A DNA stretch of 64,000 nt from Paenibacillus sp. UNC451MF (GCF_000686845.1 NZ_JMLS01000001.1:186001-250000), one strand, 5' to 3'. Numbered from the stretch's first letter, positions 32,464-41,600 are shown. Made by a program: numbers and translations. Notes: generated by a model from the letters alone, not told the origin.

Positions 32464-34770
32464 GTGCAATTCAATGAGCTAAAACAGGAAACAAAGCTGT
32501 GGTATCGCAAGCCAGCCAAAAAATGGCTGCAGGCGCTTCCGCTGGGCAGCGGCCGCATAGGCGCAATGGTACATGGAGAAATCAACCGTGAAGTGATCCA
32601 GCTTAACGAGGATACTGTATGGACTAGAGGGCCAGCTGACCGCAACAATCCGGACTCGCTGCAAACGATCGATGAGATACGCCGGTTACTTGCTGAAGGT
32701 AAAGTGGAAGAGGCGCACGATATCGCTGATATGGGCATGATGGGAGTATCTCGCCGTCAGCCGCCTTACCAAACATTAGGCGAGCTTAATTTGTTTTTTC
32801 CAGGACAAAAGGAAAGCATAACAGAGGAATACCGCAGGGAGCTTGATTTGGAAACCGGGATTGCCAAGGTCAGCTATCGAATAGAAGATACCGTCTATAC
32901 AAGAGAAATTTTTGCCAGTGCAGCGGATCAGGCTTTAGTGGTTCGATTGACGGCAGACCGTCCGAGTCGACTTCGCTTCGGTGCTAATCTGTTCCGCAAG
33001 TTTGATGCGGTTACAGAAACGTCTGGAGCAGACACGGTCTGCTTGGACGGGCAGTGTGGGGCATGGGGAACGAAGTTCCACGTTCGATTGAAGGCCGTAC
33101 TAGAAGGCGGAAGCAGTCGCACATTAGGCGATCATATTTATGTTGAAGGTGCTGATGCCGTCACTTTGGTGCTGACAGTGTCGACGGATTTCCGATTTGA
33201 GCAGTATCGCGAACGATGCAATGAGGAGCTGCAGCAGGCAGCGGCCATTCCATACGCATTGCTGCGTGAACGGCACATCGCGGAATACCGTCCATGGTTC
33301 GATCGGCTGAAGCTGTCCCTTGCTGACGAAGCTCATGAAGAGCTGACCAAGCTTCCAACGGATGAACGGTTGGCTCGTATGAAGAATGGGGAAGAGGATA
33401 CGGGACTAACGGAGCTCTACTTTCACTACGGACGTTACTTGTTAATTGCAAGCAGTCGTCCGGGCACCATTCCGGCTAACCTGCAAGGGATATGGAATGA
33501 TAGCTACGTTCCGTCCTGGGATTCTAAATATACGATTAACATCAATATTCAAATGAATTATTGGCCTGCGGAAGTATGCAACATGACGGAGCTTCATTTC
33601 CCATTGTTCGATCATTTGGACCGAATGCTCCCGAACGGTCAGGAGACAGCCCGTGTCCAGTATGGGGCGCGCGGATTTATGTGCCATCACAATACGGATT
33701 TGTGGGGAGATACGGCGCCGACCGATTTTGCCCGGGCGGGATTGTGGCAGATGGGTGCCGCATGGCTGTGCTTCCACTTGTGGGAGCATTACACGTTCAG
33801 TCTGGATAAAGGATTTTTAGCAGAGCGCGGGTATCCCTTGATGAAGGAAGCCGCCTTGTTCATCCTGGACTTCGTCGTGAAGGATAGCGATGGAAACCTG
33901 CATATTGGACCTACCGTATCACCTGAAAATATTTTCCGACTGTCTAATGGTGAAGTAGGAAGAATATGTATGGATCCGGCTATGGACATTCAAATTGCCA
34001 AGGGATTGTTCGAGCGCTGCATTGAAGCGGCCGGGATTCTCCAAGTGGACGAAGACCTGCGTCAGCAGTGGAAGGAAGCGAGCGACCTGCTGCCGGAACC
34101 GAAGGTCGGACGTTTCGGACAGCTGCAGGAATGGGATGAGGATTATGAAGAACATGATCCCGGGCATCGACATTTATCTCATCTGTTCGGTATTTTCCCC
34201 GATCATCAGCTGCTGCGTGACGAGCGGTGGTCGCAAGCGGCACGAGTTGCTCTGGAGCGGCGCTTGAAATACGGCGGTGGCGGTACGGGCTGGAGCCTTG
34301 CATGGATTATTAGTCTATGGGCACGCTTCTCGGAAGGGGATCAAGCCAATGAGATGCTCACGAAGCTCCTTCGTGTGAGCACTGCTGACAACCTGCTCGA
34401 TCTACACCCGCCGCTTATTTTCCAGATCGACGGAAACTTGGGCGCCGTTGCCGGTATAGCTGAAATGCTGATTCAGTCGCATGAAGACTCCATTCGATTG
34501 CTGCCGGCTCTGCCTGCCGCGTGGTCTCAAGGGGTTGTCGAAGGACTTCGTGCCCGTGGCGGCTTCGAAGTATCGATGCAATGGGAGCATCTGCATCTGA
34601 AGCAGGCTCGGATCGTATCTCTGAAAGGCGGCATCTGCAGATTACAATCTGATCTGCCGTTACAAATTCAACTTAATGGACAATCTGTTGTAATACAGCA
34701 AGGGCCGTCCGGGATTATTGAATTTCCGACTCAAGAGGGCGCTGCCTACGACATAAGCGTATTATCATAA
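32464..34770 (+). CDS. Glycoside hydrolase family 95 (alpha-L-fucosidase-type)
   Basis: A 768-residue protein without a signal peptide. The N-terminal beta-sandwich (about 10-250; GRIGAMVHGEINREVIQLNED) leads to an (alpha/alpha)6 barrel with the GH95 hallmark PANLQGIWNDSYVPSWDSKY and NIQMNYWPAEVCNMTEL near residues 340-380, and PEHLGRHLSH-like EEHDPGHRHLSHLFGIFP near 565. GH95 enzymes invert alpha-1,2-L-fucosidic (sometimes L-galactosidic) bonds. The GTG at 32464 follows TCGGAGGGA; the longer frame from 32356 has no ribosome site. It is monocistronic with a terminator. Together with the GH78 gene at 51.6 kb it suggests use of plant cell-wall glycans. Confidence 0.9.
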   Translation: MQFNELKQETKLWYRKPAKKWLQALPLGSGRIGAMVHGEINREVIQLNEDTVWTRGPADRNNPDSLQTIDEIRRLLAEGKVEEAHDIADMGMMGVSRRQPPYQTLGELNLFFPGQKESITEEYRRELDLETGIAKVSYRIEDTVYTREIFASAADQALVVRLTADRPSRLRFGANLFRKFDAVTETSGADTVCLDGQCGAWGTKFHVRLKAVLEGGSSRTLGDHIYVEGADAVTLVLTVSTDFRFEQYRERCNEELQQAAAIPYALLRERHIAEYRPWFDRLKLSLADEAHEELTKLPTDERLARMKNGEEDTGLTELYFHYGRYLLIASSRPGTIPANLQGIWNDSYVPSWDSKYTININIQMNYWPAEVCNMTELHFPLFDHLDRMLPNGQETARVQYGARGFMCHHNTDLWGDTAPTDFARAGLWQMGAAWLCFHLWEHYTFSLDKGFLAERGYPLMKEAALFILDFVVKDSDGNLHIGPTVSPENIFRLSNGEVGRICMDPAMDIQIAKGLFERCIEAAGILQVDEDLRQQWKEASDLLPEPKVGRFGQLQEWDEDYEEHDPGHRHLSHLFGIFPDHQLLRDERWSQAARVALERRLKYGGGGTGWSLAWIISLWARFSEGDQANEMLTKLLRVSTADNLLDLHPPLIFQIDGNLGAVAGIAEMLIQSHEDSIRLLPALPAAWSQGVVEGLRARGGFEVSMQWEHLHLKQARIVSLKGGICRLQSDLPLQIQLNGQSVVIQQGPSGIIEFPTQEGAAYDISVLS

Positions 34771-34781
34771 TAAGAGACACT

Positions 34782-34814
34782 AGACCAACCTGATAGATAG
34801 GTTGGTCTTTTTTT
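34782..34814 (+). terminator. Terminator after the GH95 gene
   Basis: AGACCAACCT-gatagat-AGGTTGGTCT followed by seven T, a textbook 10-bp intrinsic terminator. Confidence 0.92.
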
Positions 34815-35097
34815 CATGACTCTATAAGTGCCATTAGAAGACAAATATCAATGATTGATAGAAATGGAATTAATAGAAATACAGGCTGGAGCGCAGTACG
34901 AGTTATTTACCGGAAACGTATTAATAAACTATCAAAGGAATTTTTGAAGGAAGGTATTTGATACGAGGGGATGAACGGCTATGAAGAAGGTTTGCCTATA
35001 TTGCTAGATTTGGCAGCTTTAATCGCGGACCGGCAATAGTAGATTGGTTACCGCTGATAGAAGCGGGAACATCAATCCATAAAGGAGAGTGATATGA
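34815..35097 (+). other. Leader region of the ArsB-like gene
   Basis: About 280 bp, AT-rich on the left. It holds a possible 8-codon leader ORF (34981-35007) with a GAGGGG site and, overlapping it in another frame, a 22-codon frame from 34971. The transporter's own site AAAGGAGAG is at 35081-35089. No terminator hairpin is obvious. Confidence 0.5.
34981..35007 (+). CDS. Possible leader peptide MKKVCLYC
   Basis: ATG AAG AAG GTT TGC CTA TAT TGC TAG is an eight-codon frame ending in a Cys, with GAGGGG at 34965-34970 giving 10-nt spacing. Two Cys codons in so short a leader could make ribosome stalling sensitive to cysteine or thiophilic metal stress upstream of an ArsB-like exporter. It may equally be chance. 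Confidence 0.25.
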   Translation: MKKVCLYC

Positions 35098-36441
35098 ATG
35101 GTTGAGCTAATGGTCCCGATCACAATTCTTGCCTTTCTCTGTACGATTATGTTTATATTTTGGAGGCCTCATGTCAATGAAGCGATTCCGGCTTCCATTG
35201 GTGCTGCTTTCGTTCTTCTAAGCGGTAGCGTTACATTAGCCGATTTGGGAAAAATAATGGAGACGATAAGCGGAGCGGCAATTACGATTATAGCAACGAT
35301 TGTGATGGCAATTGTGCTGGAAAGCTTCGGTTTCTTTCAATGGGCAGCGGAAAAACTGGTGGACAAGGCCAAGGGCTCAGGGATACGGCTTTTTTGGTAT
35401 ATAAACCTGCTGTGCTTTCTCATGACTTTGTTCGTCAATAATGACGGCAGCATTCTTATTACGACACCGATCCTGCTGCTCCTGCTGCAGCATCTCGGCT
35501 TGAAAAATCATCAAAAAATACCTTATCTTTTATCCGGGGCTTTGGTAGCTACGGCCTCCAGCGCACCGATTGGAGTAAGCAACATTGTCAATTTGATTGC
35601 TCTTAAAATCGTTCATATGGATTTATACATGCATACGGCGATGATGTTCGTTCCCGCTACTTTGGGACTTGTACTGCTCGTCTTGTTGCTGTATCTGGAA
35701 TTTCATAAAGTATTACCGCGCACATTGCCGGGAGGCACGCGAAAATTTGCTCTCGTCAAAGGCAGTCACCCGCTGCGGGGGGACGATCAGCCGATGACGG
35801 TAGAGAAGCGCAACCGATTTATGAGAAATATTTTGATCTTTGTTTTTTGTGTTAGAGTCAGTCTTTTTGCAGCGTCCTATTTCCACGTACCTGTTTCGTT
35901 GGCGGCCATTCTTGGATCTGTTATTTTACTGGGCTGGCGCTGGTATCGTCTGAACATTTCTCCAGCGGATATGTTGAAAAAAACGCCGTGGTATATATTC
36001 ATATTCGCCTTTGGCATGTATGTCATCATCTACGGCTTGAACAACATTGGACTAACTCAGTGGCTTATTGAATTATTGCAGCCGCTAGTTACAGGCAGTC
36101 TGCTCCAAGCCAGTGTGATGATGGGCGCTCTGGTATCGATTCTCTCCAATCTGTTCAACAATCATCCTGCCTTGATGGTGGGAACATTGACGTTAACCAA
36201 CATGGGCCTCGACCCGCTAACGCTAAAAATTTCTTATCTGGCCAGTGTTATTGGCAGTGATGTGGGGTCGCTGCTTCTGCCAATTGGAACATTGGCTACC
36301 TTGATGTGGATGCATATTTTAAAAAAGGGCAAAGTTCCGATAACGTGGGGGCAATATTTAAAAGTCACTTCTGTCGTTATCCCCATAACGACGATGTTCA
36401 CGTTAGTTGTTTTAGCTTATTGGGTTAGTTGGTTTTTTTAA
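35098..36441 (+). CDS. ArsB/NhaD-superfamily ion transporter
   Basis: A 447-residue inner-membrane protein with about 11-12 helices. The FVNNDGSILITTPILLLLLQ half-loop near residue 115 and the SNLFNNHPALMVGTLTL loop near residue 345 are the two inverted-repeat pore signatures of the ion-transporter superfamily, most like ArsB arsenite exporters. No arsR, arsC or arsA is nearby, so the substrate could instead be another anion or sodium/proton exchange. The ATG at 35098 follows AAAGGAGAG; an ATG at 35094 is followed at once by a stop. Confidence 0.78.
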   Translation: MVELMVPITILAFLCTIMFIFWRPHVNEAIPASIGAAFVLLSGSVTLADLGKIMETISGAAITIIATIVMAIVLESFGFFQWAAEKLVDKAKGSGIRLFWYINLLCFLMTLFVNNDGSILITTPILLLLLQHLGLKNHQKIPYLLSGALVATASSAPIGVSNIVNLIALKIVHMDLYMHTAMMFVPATLGLVLLVLLLYLEFHKVLPRTLPGGTRKFALVKGSHPLRGDDQPMTVEKRNRFMRNILIFVFCVRVSLFAASYFHVPVSLAAILGSVILLGWRWYRLNISPADMLKKTPWYIFIFAFGMYVIIYGLNNIGLTQWLIELLQPLVTGSLLQASVMMGALVSILSNLFNNHPALMVGTLTLTNMGLDPLTLKISYLASVIGSDVGSLLLPIGTLATLMWMHILKKGKVPITWGQYLKVTSVVIPITTMFTLVVLAYWVSWFF

Positions 36442-36764
36442 GAATGAGCACGACAAGAGCCTGGAGGCTATCCTGTATCAGGAGGAATAGCCTTCCGGGC
36501 ATTTAGTTTCTAAATGGGGACCGTTTTGGGGTATAATGGAAATGATGCGTTTGAGGTTCGAATTTCCCGAAGGGGCATACGGCCAGATAGGCGTATGGAG
36601 TTACGAATGATATGGGTCAGATAGAAGATTTATTAGAGCAGGAGCAGGAAGGAAAAGTAGTGGTCGCTTAAAGAGTCATAAATAATTATGATCTAGGCGA
36701 ACGCACAATGAAAAATATTACATATACTGTAGGCATGTGACTAAGTTGTTGCGGAGGGGTAACA
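36442..36764 (+). other. Region between transporter and murC
   Basis: 323 bp. A GC-rich hairpin (36458-36505; GGAGGCTAT / ATAGCCTTCC) may end the transporter transcript. A TATAAT at 36533-36538 lacks a clear -35. A CATAC.GCC-AGATA-GGC.GTATG hairpin lies at 36576-36597 in the presumed murC leader. A 19-codon frame at 36612-36671 has no good ribosome site. Confidence 0.5.
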
Positions 36765-38060
36765 ATGGCGAACTATCATTTTATCGGAATTAAGGGCAGC
36801 GGTATGAGCGCACTGGCGCAGATGCTGCATGATCTTGGGCATGGTATTCAAGGCGAAGATATCGAAGACTATATTTTTACACAGGCCGCTTTGGAATCAA
36901 GGCATATTCCGATGTATGCTTTTGGGGCTGCGCCGCTGCCGGCTTCAGAGCTGACGGTAATTGTATCCAATGCGTTTCAGGACGATCACCCTGCGGTTGT
37001 CCGATGTAGACGGGCTGGCTATCCTATTCGCCGATACCATCATTTTCTCGGAGAATGGATGAAGAGCTATACAAGTATTGCTATAACCGGCTCACACGGC
37101 AAAACGACGACGACCGGGATGATGGCTCATGCACTCGGATCGGTTCGTCCGACCTGCAGTTTAATCGGAGACGGTACGGGTAAAGGGAGTCGGAACGCTA
37201 ATCTTTTTGTATTCGAAAGCTGTGAGTATAGAAGGCATTTCCTGGCGTATCAGCCGGAAATCGCTGTAATTACGAATATTGATTTCGATCACCCGGATTA
37301 TTTTGCAGACATTCATGACGTTAGATCGGCATTTGAGGAGATGGCCTCCTTAGTAGGCAGCCGGCTTGTTGCCTGCGGTGACGATGCTCAGGTTCGTCAG
37401 CTGCAGACTGCGAAGAAGACGCTGCTTTACGGCTTGGGTGAGCACAATGAGTTAAGAGCCTCGGAACTCGCTGTAGAAGGCGGCGGAGTCGCTTTTACCG
37501 TTCATTGGCATCGGACGCAGCTTGGCCGCTTCTGGATTCCTGCTTTTGGCAAACATAACGTTCTTAATGCTTTGGCAGTAATCGGAACGGGGCTGAGCCT
37601 TGACCTTGATTTGGAGCAAATCCGCGAGCATATGAGGGGCTTTGCCGGAGTAAAACGGCGGTTCACGGAAAAACAATGGAGAGGCAATGTGCTGATCGAT
37701 GATTATGCTCATCATCCTTCGGAAATTACGGCTACCTTGGAAGCGGTTAGAAGCAAGTACCCGGAGAAAAAAGTAGTTGGAGTGTTCCAGCCTCACACAT
37801 TCAGCCGGGTCGAGAAGCTGATGGAGGATTTCGCCGTATCTTTAAGAGGGGCGGACGATGTATTCTTATGCCCGATCTTCGGTTCGGCAAGAGAGGCTGC
37901 AGGCAGCGTATCCATTGAGCAGCTGCGTGAACAAATACCTAATGCACAGCTCATATCGGAGCATACCGTAGGTGATCTAACTTCCTATGAAAATAGCGTA
38001 TTGGTTTTCATGGGGGCCGGAGATATCCAGAAGTATCAGGTATTGTTGGAGAAAATGTAA
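36765..38060 (+). CDS. murC: UDP-N-acetylmuramate--L-alanine ligase
   Basis: A 431-residue Mur ligase adding L-alanine to UDP-MurNAc in cytoplasmic peptidoglycan synthesis. The Rossmann N-terminus reads HFIGIKGSGMSALAQ, the ATP loop ITGSHGKTTTTGMMAH (near residue 108), the Mg/UDP region NIDFDHPDYF, and the C-terminal domain has DDYAHHPSEITATLEA and FQPHTFSRV. Length and sequence follow the Bacillus subtilis MurC pattern closely. The ATG at 36765 follows GCGGAGGGG. It stands alone rather than within a dcw cluster, which is normal for Bacillales. Confidence 0.95.
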   Translation: MANYHFIGIKGSGMSALAQMLHDLGHGIQGEDIEDYIFTQAALESRHIPMYAFGAAPLPASELTVIVSNAFQDDHPAVVRCRRAGYPIRRYHHFLGEWMKSYTSIAITGSHGKTTTTGMMAHALGSVRPTCSLIGDGTGKGSRNANLFVFESCEYRRHFLAYQPEIAVITNIDFDHPDYFADIHDVRSAFEEMASLVGSRLVACGDDAQVRQLQTAKKTLLYGLGEHNELRASELAVEGGGVAFTVHWHRTQLGRFWIPAFGKHNVLNALAVIGTGLSLDLDLEQIREHMRGFAGVKRRFTEKQWRGNVLIDDYAHHPSEITATLEAVRSKYPEKKVVGVFQPHTFSRVEKLMEDFAVSLRGADDVFLCPIFGSAREAAGSVSIEQLREQIPNAQLISEHTVGDLTSYENSVLVFMGAGDIQKYQVLLEKM

Positions 38061-38089
38061 CGCTTTTGCAGTTAGCGGGATATAAAAAA

Positions 38090-38127
38090 GAGGGTGCCCC
38101 AAGTCATGGTAATGGCTCGGGGCACTC
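38090..38127. terminator. Bidirectional terminator, murC / aldo-keto reductase
   Basis: GAGGGTGCCCC pairs with GGGGCACTCTTC around a 17-nt loop, flanked by an A run on the left and a short T-rich right side; it serves both convergent genes. Confidence 0.82.
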
Positions 38128-38136
38128 TTCGCTTAA

Positions 38137-39078
38137 TTAGGCTTTCAAAATATCTTCGATGGCATTCAGCACATCATCTGTCAATGTAATTCCGCTTGCA
38201 GCGCAGTTTTCAACCACCTGCTCAGGACGGCTGGCACCTACAAGTGCGCTCGCTACATTGCTTTGGCGAAGAATCCAGGCAATCGCAAGCTGGGAAACTT
38301 TAATGCCAAGCTCATCGGCAATTTTGGAAATTTTCCCCACGCGAATGAGGTTCGTTTCGTTCAGCTGCTTCTCACCCCAGTTTTTGCTTGCAGCACGGCT
38401 ATCTTGAGGGATTGGTTGACCAAGACGGTATTTACCTGTCAACAGGCCTTGAGCCAATGGCGAGAAGACGACTTGACCGTATCCTTTTTCTTTACCGATA
38501 GGAATGATTTCTTTCTCGATGTAGCGATTGAACATGTTATAAACCGGTTGGTTGACGATGATTTTGTCCAACAGCAGCTTGTCCGCGATAGCGTATGCTT
38601 CCACGATTTGTGCTGGAGTCCATTCGCTTACGCCGATATACAGCACTTTCCCTTGGGATACGAGATCGTCTAGCGCACGCAGCGTCTCTTCCAATGGAGT
38701 TTCTTTATCATAACGATGGCAGTAATAAATATCGATGTAGTCAGCGCCGAGACGCTTCAAGCTTGCATCGCATTGTTCCATAATATGTTTGCGGGACAGG
38801 CCGCGGTCGTTAGGGCCTTCACCCATCTTGTTGAACACCTTTGTAGCCAGGACATAGGATTCTCTAGGGTATTGGGACAACGCTTTGCCCATTACTTTTT
38901 CGGCTTCGCCGCGCTCGTACATGTTCGCAGTGTCGAAGAAATTGACGCCTAAATCATAAGCCTGCTCAATGGAACGGACGGCATTATCGTCAGCAACATA
39001 TCCTCCATAGGTTAGCCAGCTTCCTAAGCTGATTTCGCTGACCTTAAGTCCACTGTTGCCTAATCTTCTGTATTGCAT
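38137..39078 (-). CDS. Aldo/keto reductase (voltage-channel beta-subunit/YghZ-like)
   Basis: A 313-residue TIM-barrel NADPH-dependent oxidoreductase. The catalytic tetrad is recognisable: Asp/Tyr in FFDTANMYERGEAEK, Lys in VLATKVFNKMGEG and His in DIYYCHRYD. The C-terminal cofactor region is ALVGASRPEQVVENC. Relatives reduce aldehydes and ketones, including methylglyoxal. The ATG at 39078 (MQYRRLGNSG) follows GGGAGG on the minus strand; an extra seven residues upstream are rejected. The gene is monocistronic; physiological substrate unknown. Confidence 0.93.
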   Translation of the reverse strand: MQYRRLGNSGLKVSEISLGSWLTYGGYVADDNAVRSIEQAYDLGVNFFDTANMYERGEAEKVMGKALSQYPRESYVLATKVFNKMGEGPNDRGLSRKHIMEQCDASLKRLGADYIDIYYCHRYDKETPLEETLRALDDLVSQGKVLYIGVSEWTPAQIVEAYAIADKLLLDKIIVNQPVYNMFNRYIEKEIIPIGKEKGYGQVVFSPLAQGLLTGKYRLGQPIPQDSRAASKNWGEKQLNETNLIRVGKISKIADELGIKVSQLAIAWILRQSNVASALVGASRPEQVVENCAASGITLTDDVLNAIEDILKA

Positions 39079-39380
39079 CGTAAAAACGCCTCCCAGCATG
39101 GTCTTTTTCTTTGCTACCTAGACATTATAAAAATAAACAATCGTTTTGATAAGAGCTGAAAAAGAGTTCATTAACTTACCCCAAGGTACTAGACTTACGT
39201 ATAGGTTACTTGCTATTTTGGAAAAAAACTGAAAATCACACCATTATTGAGATTATTGCTGAATTTATGATAAGAATGAGTGAATTTTCGCTATTGCGAT
39301 TGTAGAGATCAGGTTTTAATTCATTTGAAAAAGATAATAAAAGAAATTGTAACAATATTTCGAATTAAGGAGCTGTCAGG
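39079..39380. other. Divergent AT-rich intergenic region
   Basis: About 300 bp, strongly AT-rich. A minus-strand TATAAT close to the reductase gene (39123-39128) is a likely -10 for it. The plus-strand gene has a TTAAGGAG site at 39366-39373. No ORF or hairpin of note. Confidence 0.4.
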
Positions 39381-39575
39381 ATGTCGGATGTAAAAATTAC
39401 GGTTTCGGATAACGGTCCTTTGATCGTTAACGGGGAAATTCAGCTGCTGGATGGTGCTGGAAATCCATTGACTACCAAAGAAGCGACTTATCTTTGCCGA
39501 TGTGGTCTGTCCAGCAACAAGCCTTTCTGTAACGGCGCCCATAAGGGGCAGTTTGAAAGTGTAGTAAGAGCGTAG
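39381..39575 (+). CDS. CDGSH-type iron-sulfur protein
   Basis: A 64-residue protein that is a single CDGSH zinc-finger-like domain binding a [2Fe-2S] cluster. The ligands are in YLCRCGLSSNKPFCNGAHKG: three Cys and one His, with Asn in place of the Asp of the name motif. Small bacterial CDGSH proteins act in redox or iron-sulfur handling; no partner is evident. The ATG at 39381 follows AAGGAG. A terminator follows immediately. Confidence 0.9.
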   Translation: MSDVKITVSDNGPLIVNGEIQLLDGAGNPLTTKEATYLCRCGLSSNKPFCNGAHKGQFESVVRA

Positions 39576-39585
39576 GCATGAAAGG

Positions 39586-39621
39586 GAAAAAGACAGGCAT
39601 GCTAGTGTCTGTCTTTTTTTT
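39586..39621. terminator. Terminator after CDGSH gene / alkA
   Basis: AAAAAGACAG and CTGTCTTTTTTTT flank a 12-nt loop, with an A run on one side and a T run on the other, so it can serve both convergent genes. Confidence 0.85.
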
Positions 39622-39631
39622 AGATATGTTC

Positions 39632-40576
39632 TTAGTAAATTGTTCTCCATAAATAAAAGGTCGCATAGGCTTTCCAATCGCCCCAAGGGGCTGATAGCTG
39701 CTTAAGCTCTTCTAGGGACGGTTTGGCTTGCATGTCTAAAAGCTGCTTTATGGCATTATGCAAGCCTACGTCCTCGATTGGAAAAGCGGAAGGCGCTTTT
39801 AAACACCGCATGAGTACATAATTGGCGGTCCAAGGTCCGATGCCGCGAATTTGCACAAGCCGCTTCTCGATAGCTTTTGGATCTTGCAGTTGGAGCAGCA
39901 TTTCTTTGGAGAGCTGCCCCTCCGCAATCAGCTTGGCGACTCCGATGAGATATTCGGCTTTTTTGCCGGTCAGCTGAAGCGGGGTCAGGTCCGCAACCGA
40001 TAATGCTGCCATCGTCTCGGGGGTTGGAAAAAGCCAAAAGGCTTGTCCGTTCCAAGTGACGGATTGACCGAAAGCTTCGACGACTCTTCTTTTTAATGTA
40101 TAGGCGAATGCGAGATTAATCTGCTGACCGAGAATCCCCCAGCAAAGAGCCTCGAATAAGTCGGGGATTCCGAGGATGCGGAGGCCGTGAAACTGTTCTA
40201 CAACGGTGCTGAGCAGAGCATCCTGCTTGGCGATTTGATAGAACGACTCAAGCTGCGTGCTAAGATCGAACCATTCCCACACGTAGCTCGCTGCTGCTGC
40301 ACGCTCCGATGGACTTGGAAAGTCGGCTTCACCGAGAAAGCGGATTTTCAGGGTATTATCTTCGGTGGAGGTTATTTGTGCAAGTACTTGATTGTTTTCG
40401 ACAGGGATCAGTTTGTATATCGCATTACCGTCGACATGAAACATACATTCGTTGGACGAACGTTTAAGGTATCCCAGATTATGTTCAAAGCTGAATACGG
40501 ATGGCGGAGTCATCAGGATATGATCTTCATGATCAGTCCAATGCTCGCCCGGGAGTTGTATGTGATCGGCGTTCAT
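39632..40576 (-). CDS. alkA: DNA-3-methyladenine glycosylase II (AlkA-like)
   Basis: A 314-residue HhH-GPD base-excision enzyme that removes alkylated purines from DNA. The N-terminal AlkA-type domain spans about 1-115; the helix-hairpin-helix is LVQIRGIGPWTANYVLM near residue 240 and the catalytic Asp is in FPIEDVGLHNAI. It is divergent from an AdaA-type methyltransferase-regulator, the classical Bacillus arrangement of the adaptive response to alkylation. Expression is probably activated by methylated AdaA from the shared 143-bp intergenic region. Confidence 0.92.
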   Translation of the reverse strand: MNADHIQLPGEHWTDHEDHILMTPPSVFSFEHNLGYLKRSSNECMFHVDGNAIYKLIPVENNQVLAQITSTEDNTLKIRFLGEADFPSPSERAAAASYVWEWFDLSTQLESFYQIAKQDALLSTVVEQFHGLRILGIPDLFEALCWGILGQQINLAFAYTLKRRVVEAFGQSVTWNGQAFWLFPTPETMAALSVADLTPLQLTGKKAEYLIGVAKLIAEGQLSKEMLLQLQDPKAIEKRLVQIRGIGPWTANYVLMRCLKAPSAFPIEDVGLHNAIKQLLDMQAKPSLEELKQLSAPWGDWKAYATFYLWRTIY

Positions 40577-40719
40577 GGCGCCCTCCTATTCATTAAAGCA
40601 TCGTTCTCTTCTTTTTTATCATAACAAGCAGCTGCTGGCTTTTGGAATCTTGCTCTTCTATTCTGCACCTATTACGTTTTGGGCGCAACAAGGGTATACT
40701 GGCAGTGAGGTGAACGCCC

Positions 40720-41265
40720 GTGAACAACGAAATATGGCAGGCGATAATTAACAATGACGCGTCCTATGACGGGAAGTTTTTTTATGGAGTGGCAACGACC
40801 GGCATTTTTTGCAGACCCTCTTGCAAATCAAGGAATCCTAACAAGGAACATGTAAGAATATTCGATAGCGCCGAGCATGCCTTGGCTGAGCAGTTTCGAC
40901 CGTGCAAGCGATGCAAGCCGGATGGTAAAAGGCTGCCTGATGAGGATTGGGTACAGCACATTGTTCAAACGATAGAGCAGCATTATCATGAGCCGCTTTC
41001 TCTTATGCGCTTGGCTGATATGCTTCACGGGAGTCCGTATCATATGCATCGGACGTTCAAACGAATCCGAGGCGTCACTCCGGCCGAATATATTCAACAA
41101 ATGCGCTTGGAGGATGCCAAAAAGCTGCTGACTGAATCCCATTTACCTATAACCGAAGTCGCCTTACAAGCGGGCTTCTCGAATGCAGCATACTTTGCCA
41201 CGGTATTTCAAAAAAAGACGGGAAAGTCGCCTTCAGATTTCCGGCATTCATTCGGAAATGAGTAA
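40720..41265 (+). CDS. adaA: AdaA-type methylphosphotriester methyltransferase / activator
   Basis: A 181-residue protein: N-terminal Ada zinc domain (about 5-75) with four Cys in GIFCRPSCKSRNP and FRPCKRCKPDGKR, whose first Cys accepts a methyl group from DNA phosphotriesters, and a C-terminal AraC helix-turn-helix (about 85-178; LSLMRLADMLHGSPYHMHR and ITEVALQAGFSNAAYFATV). Methylation turns it into an activator. It starts at a GTG after GAGGTGA. The usual companion adaB (O6-methylguanine methyltransferase) is not downstream; an unrelated T-box follows. Confidence 0.93.
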   Translation: MNNEIWQAIINNDASYDGKFFYGVATTGIFCRPSCKSRNPNKEHVRIFDSAEHALAEQFRPCKRCKPDGKRLPDEDWVQHIVQTIEQHYHEPLSLMRLADMLHGSPYHMHRTFKRIRGVTPAEYIQQMRLEDAKKLLTESHLPITEVALQAGFSNAAYFATVFQKKTGKSPSDFRHSFGNE

Positions 41266-41316
41266 AGGGTACGGCGAACAGTGACACCGAGAATGTATAT
41301 AAGGTATAGGTATGTA

Positions 41317-41344
41317 TTGCAAATGATAATAATTAGAGTATAAT
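41317..41344 (+). promoter_or_regulatory. Promoter of argS T-box leader
   Basis: TTGCAA (41317-41322) and TATAAT (41339-41344), 16-bp spacing. Confidence 0.7.
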
Positions 41345-41349
41345 AATAA

Positions 41350-41600
41350 AAAATTCAAATCCGAATTTCAATGATCGGGACAGTAGTTAATCGATTTCAG
41401 TTGCAGCGAGCCGGGGGGGTGAAAGCCGGTACGAAGTCATTAATGAAGCGGACCCGCGAGATGGCCTTTTGAACCGTAAGTAGGAAGGCCCGGCTGAAGA
41501 CCGTTATCTTATAAGGTGGTTAAACCCAGGTTTAACAACAAGAGTGGTACCGCGAGCACAAAGTCCTCGTCTCTTAATTGAGACGCGGGCTTTTTTTGTT
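41350..41600 (+). promoter_or_regulatory. T-box leader of argS
   Basis: A typical T-box: ACAGTAGTTAATCG at the stem I base, AGCGAGCCGGGGG..GGTGAAAGCCGGT (41406-41430) as distal stem I, CCGTTATC at 41501-41508, core GAGTGGTACCGCGAGC at 41542-41557, then a terminator CGTCTC-TTAATT-GAGACG plus flanking pairs and seven T (41563-41597). A CGG arginine triplet followed by ACC at 41449-41454 is a plausible specifier. Confidence 0.93.

Noticed and set aside
34971-35039. 22-codon frame MNGYEEGLPILLDLAALIADRQ in the ArsB-like leader
   Set aside because: Its ATG abuts the GAGGGG sequence with no spacer, so initiation is unlikely; recorded only because it overlaps the eight-codon candidate.
36612-36671. 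19-codon frame MGQIEDLLEQEQEGKVVVA before murC
   Set aside because: Weak ribosome site and no relation to murC; possibly a gene fossil, not callable.
41322-41340. TGATAATAATTA resembling half of a Fur box inside the argS promoter
   Set aside because: Only one full 7-base half matches and the rest is ordinary AT-rich promoter sequence; iron control of argS would be unexpected.
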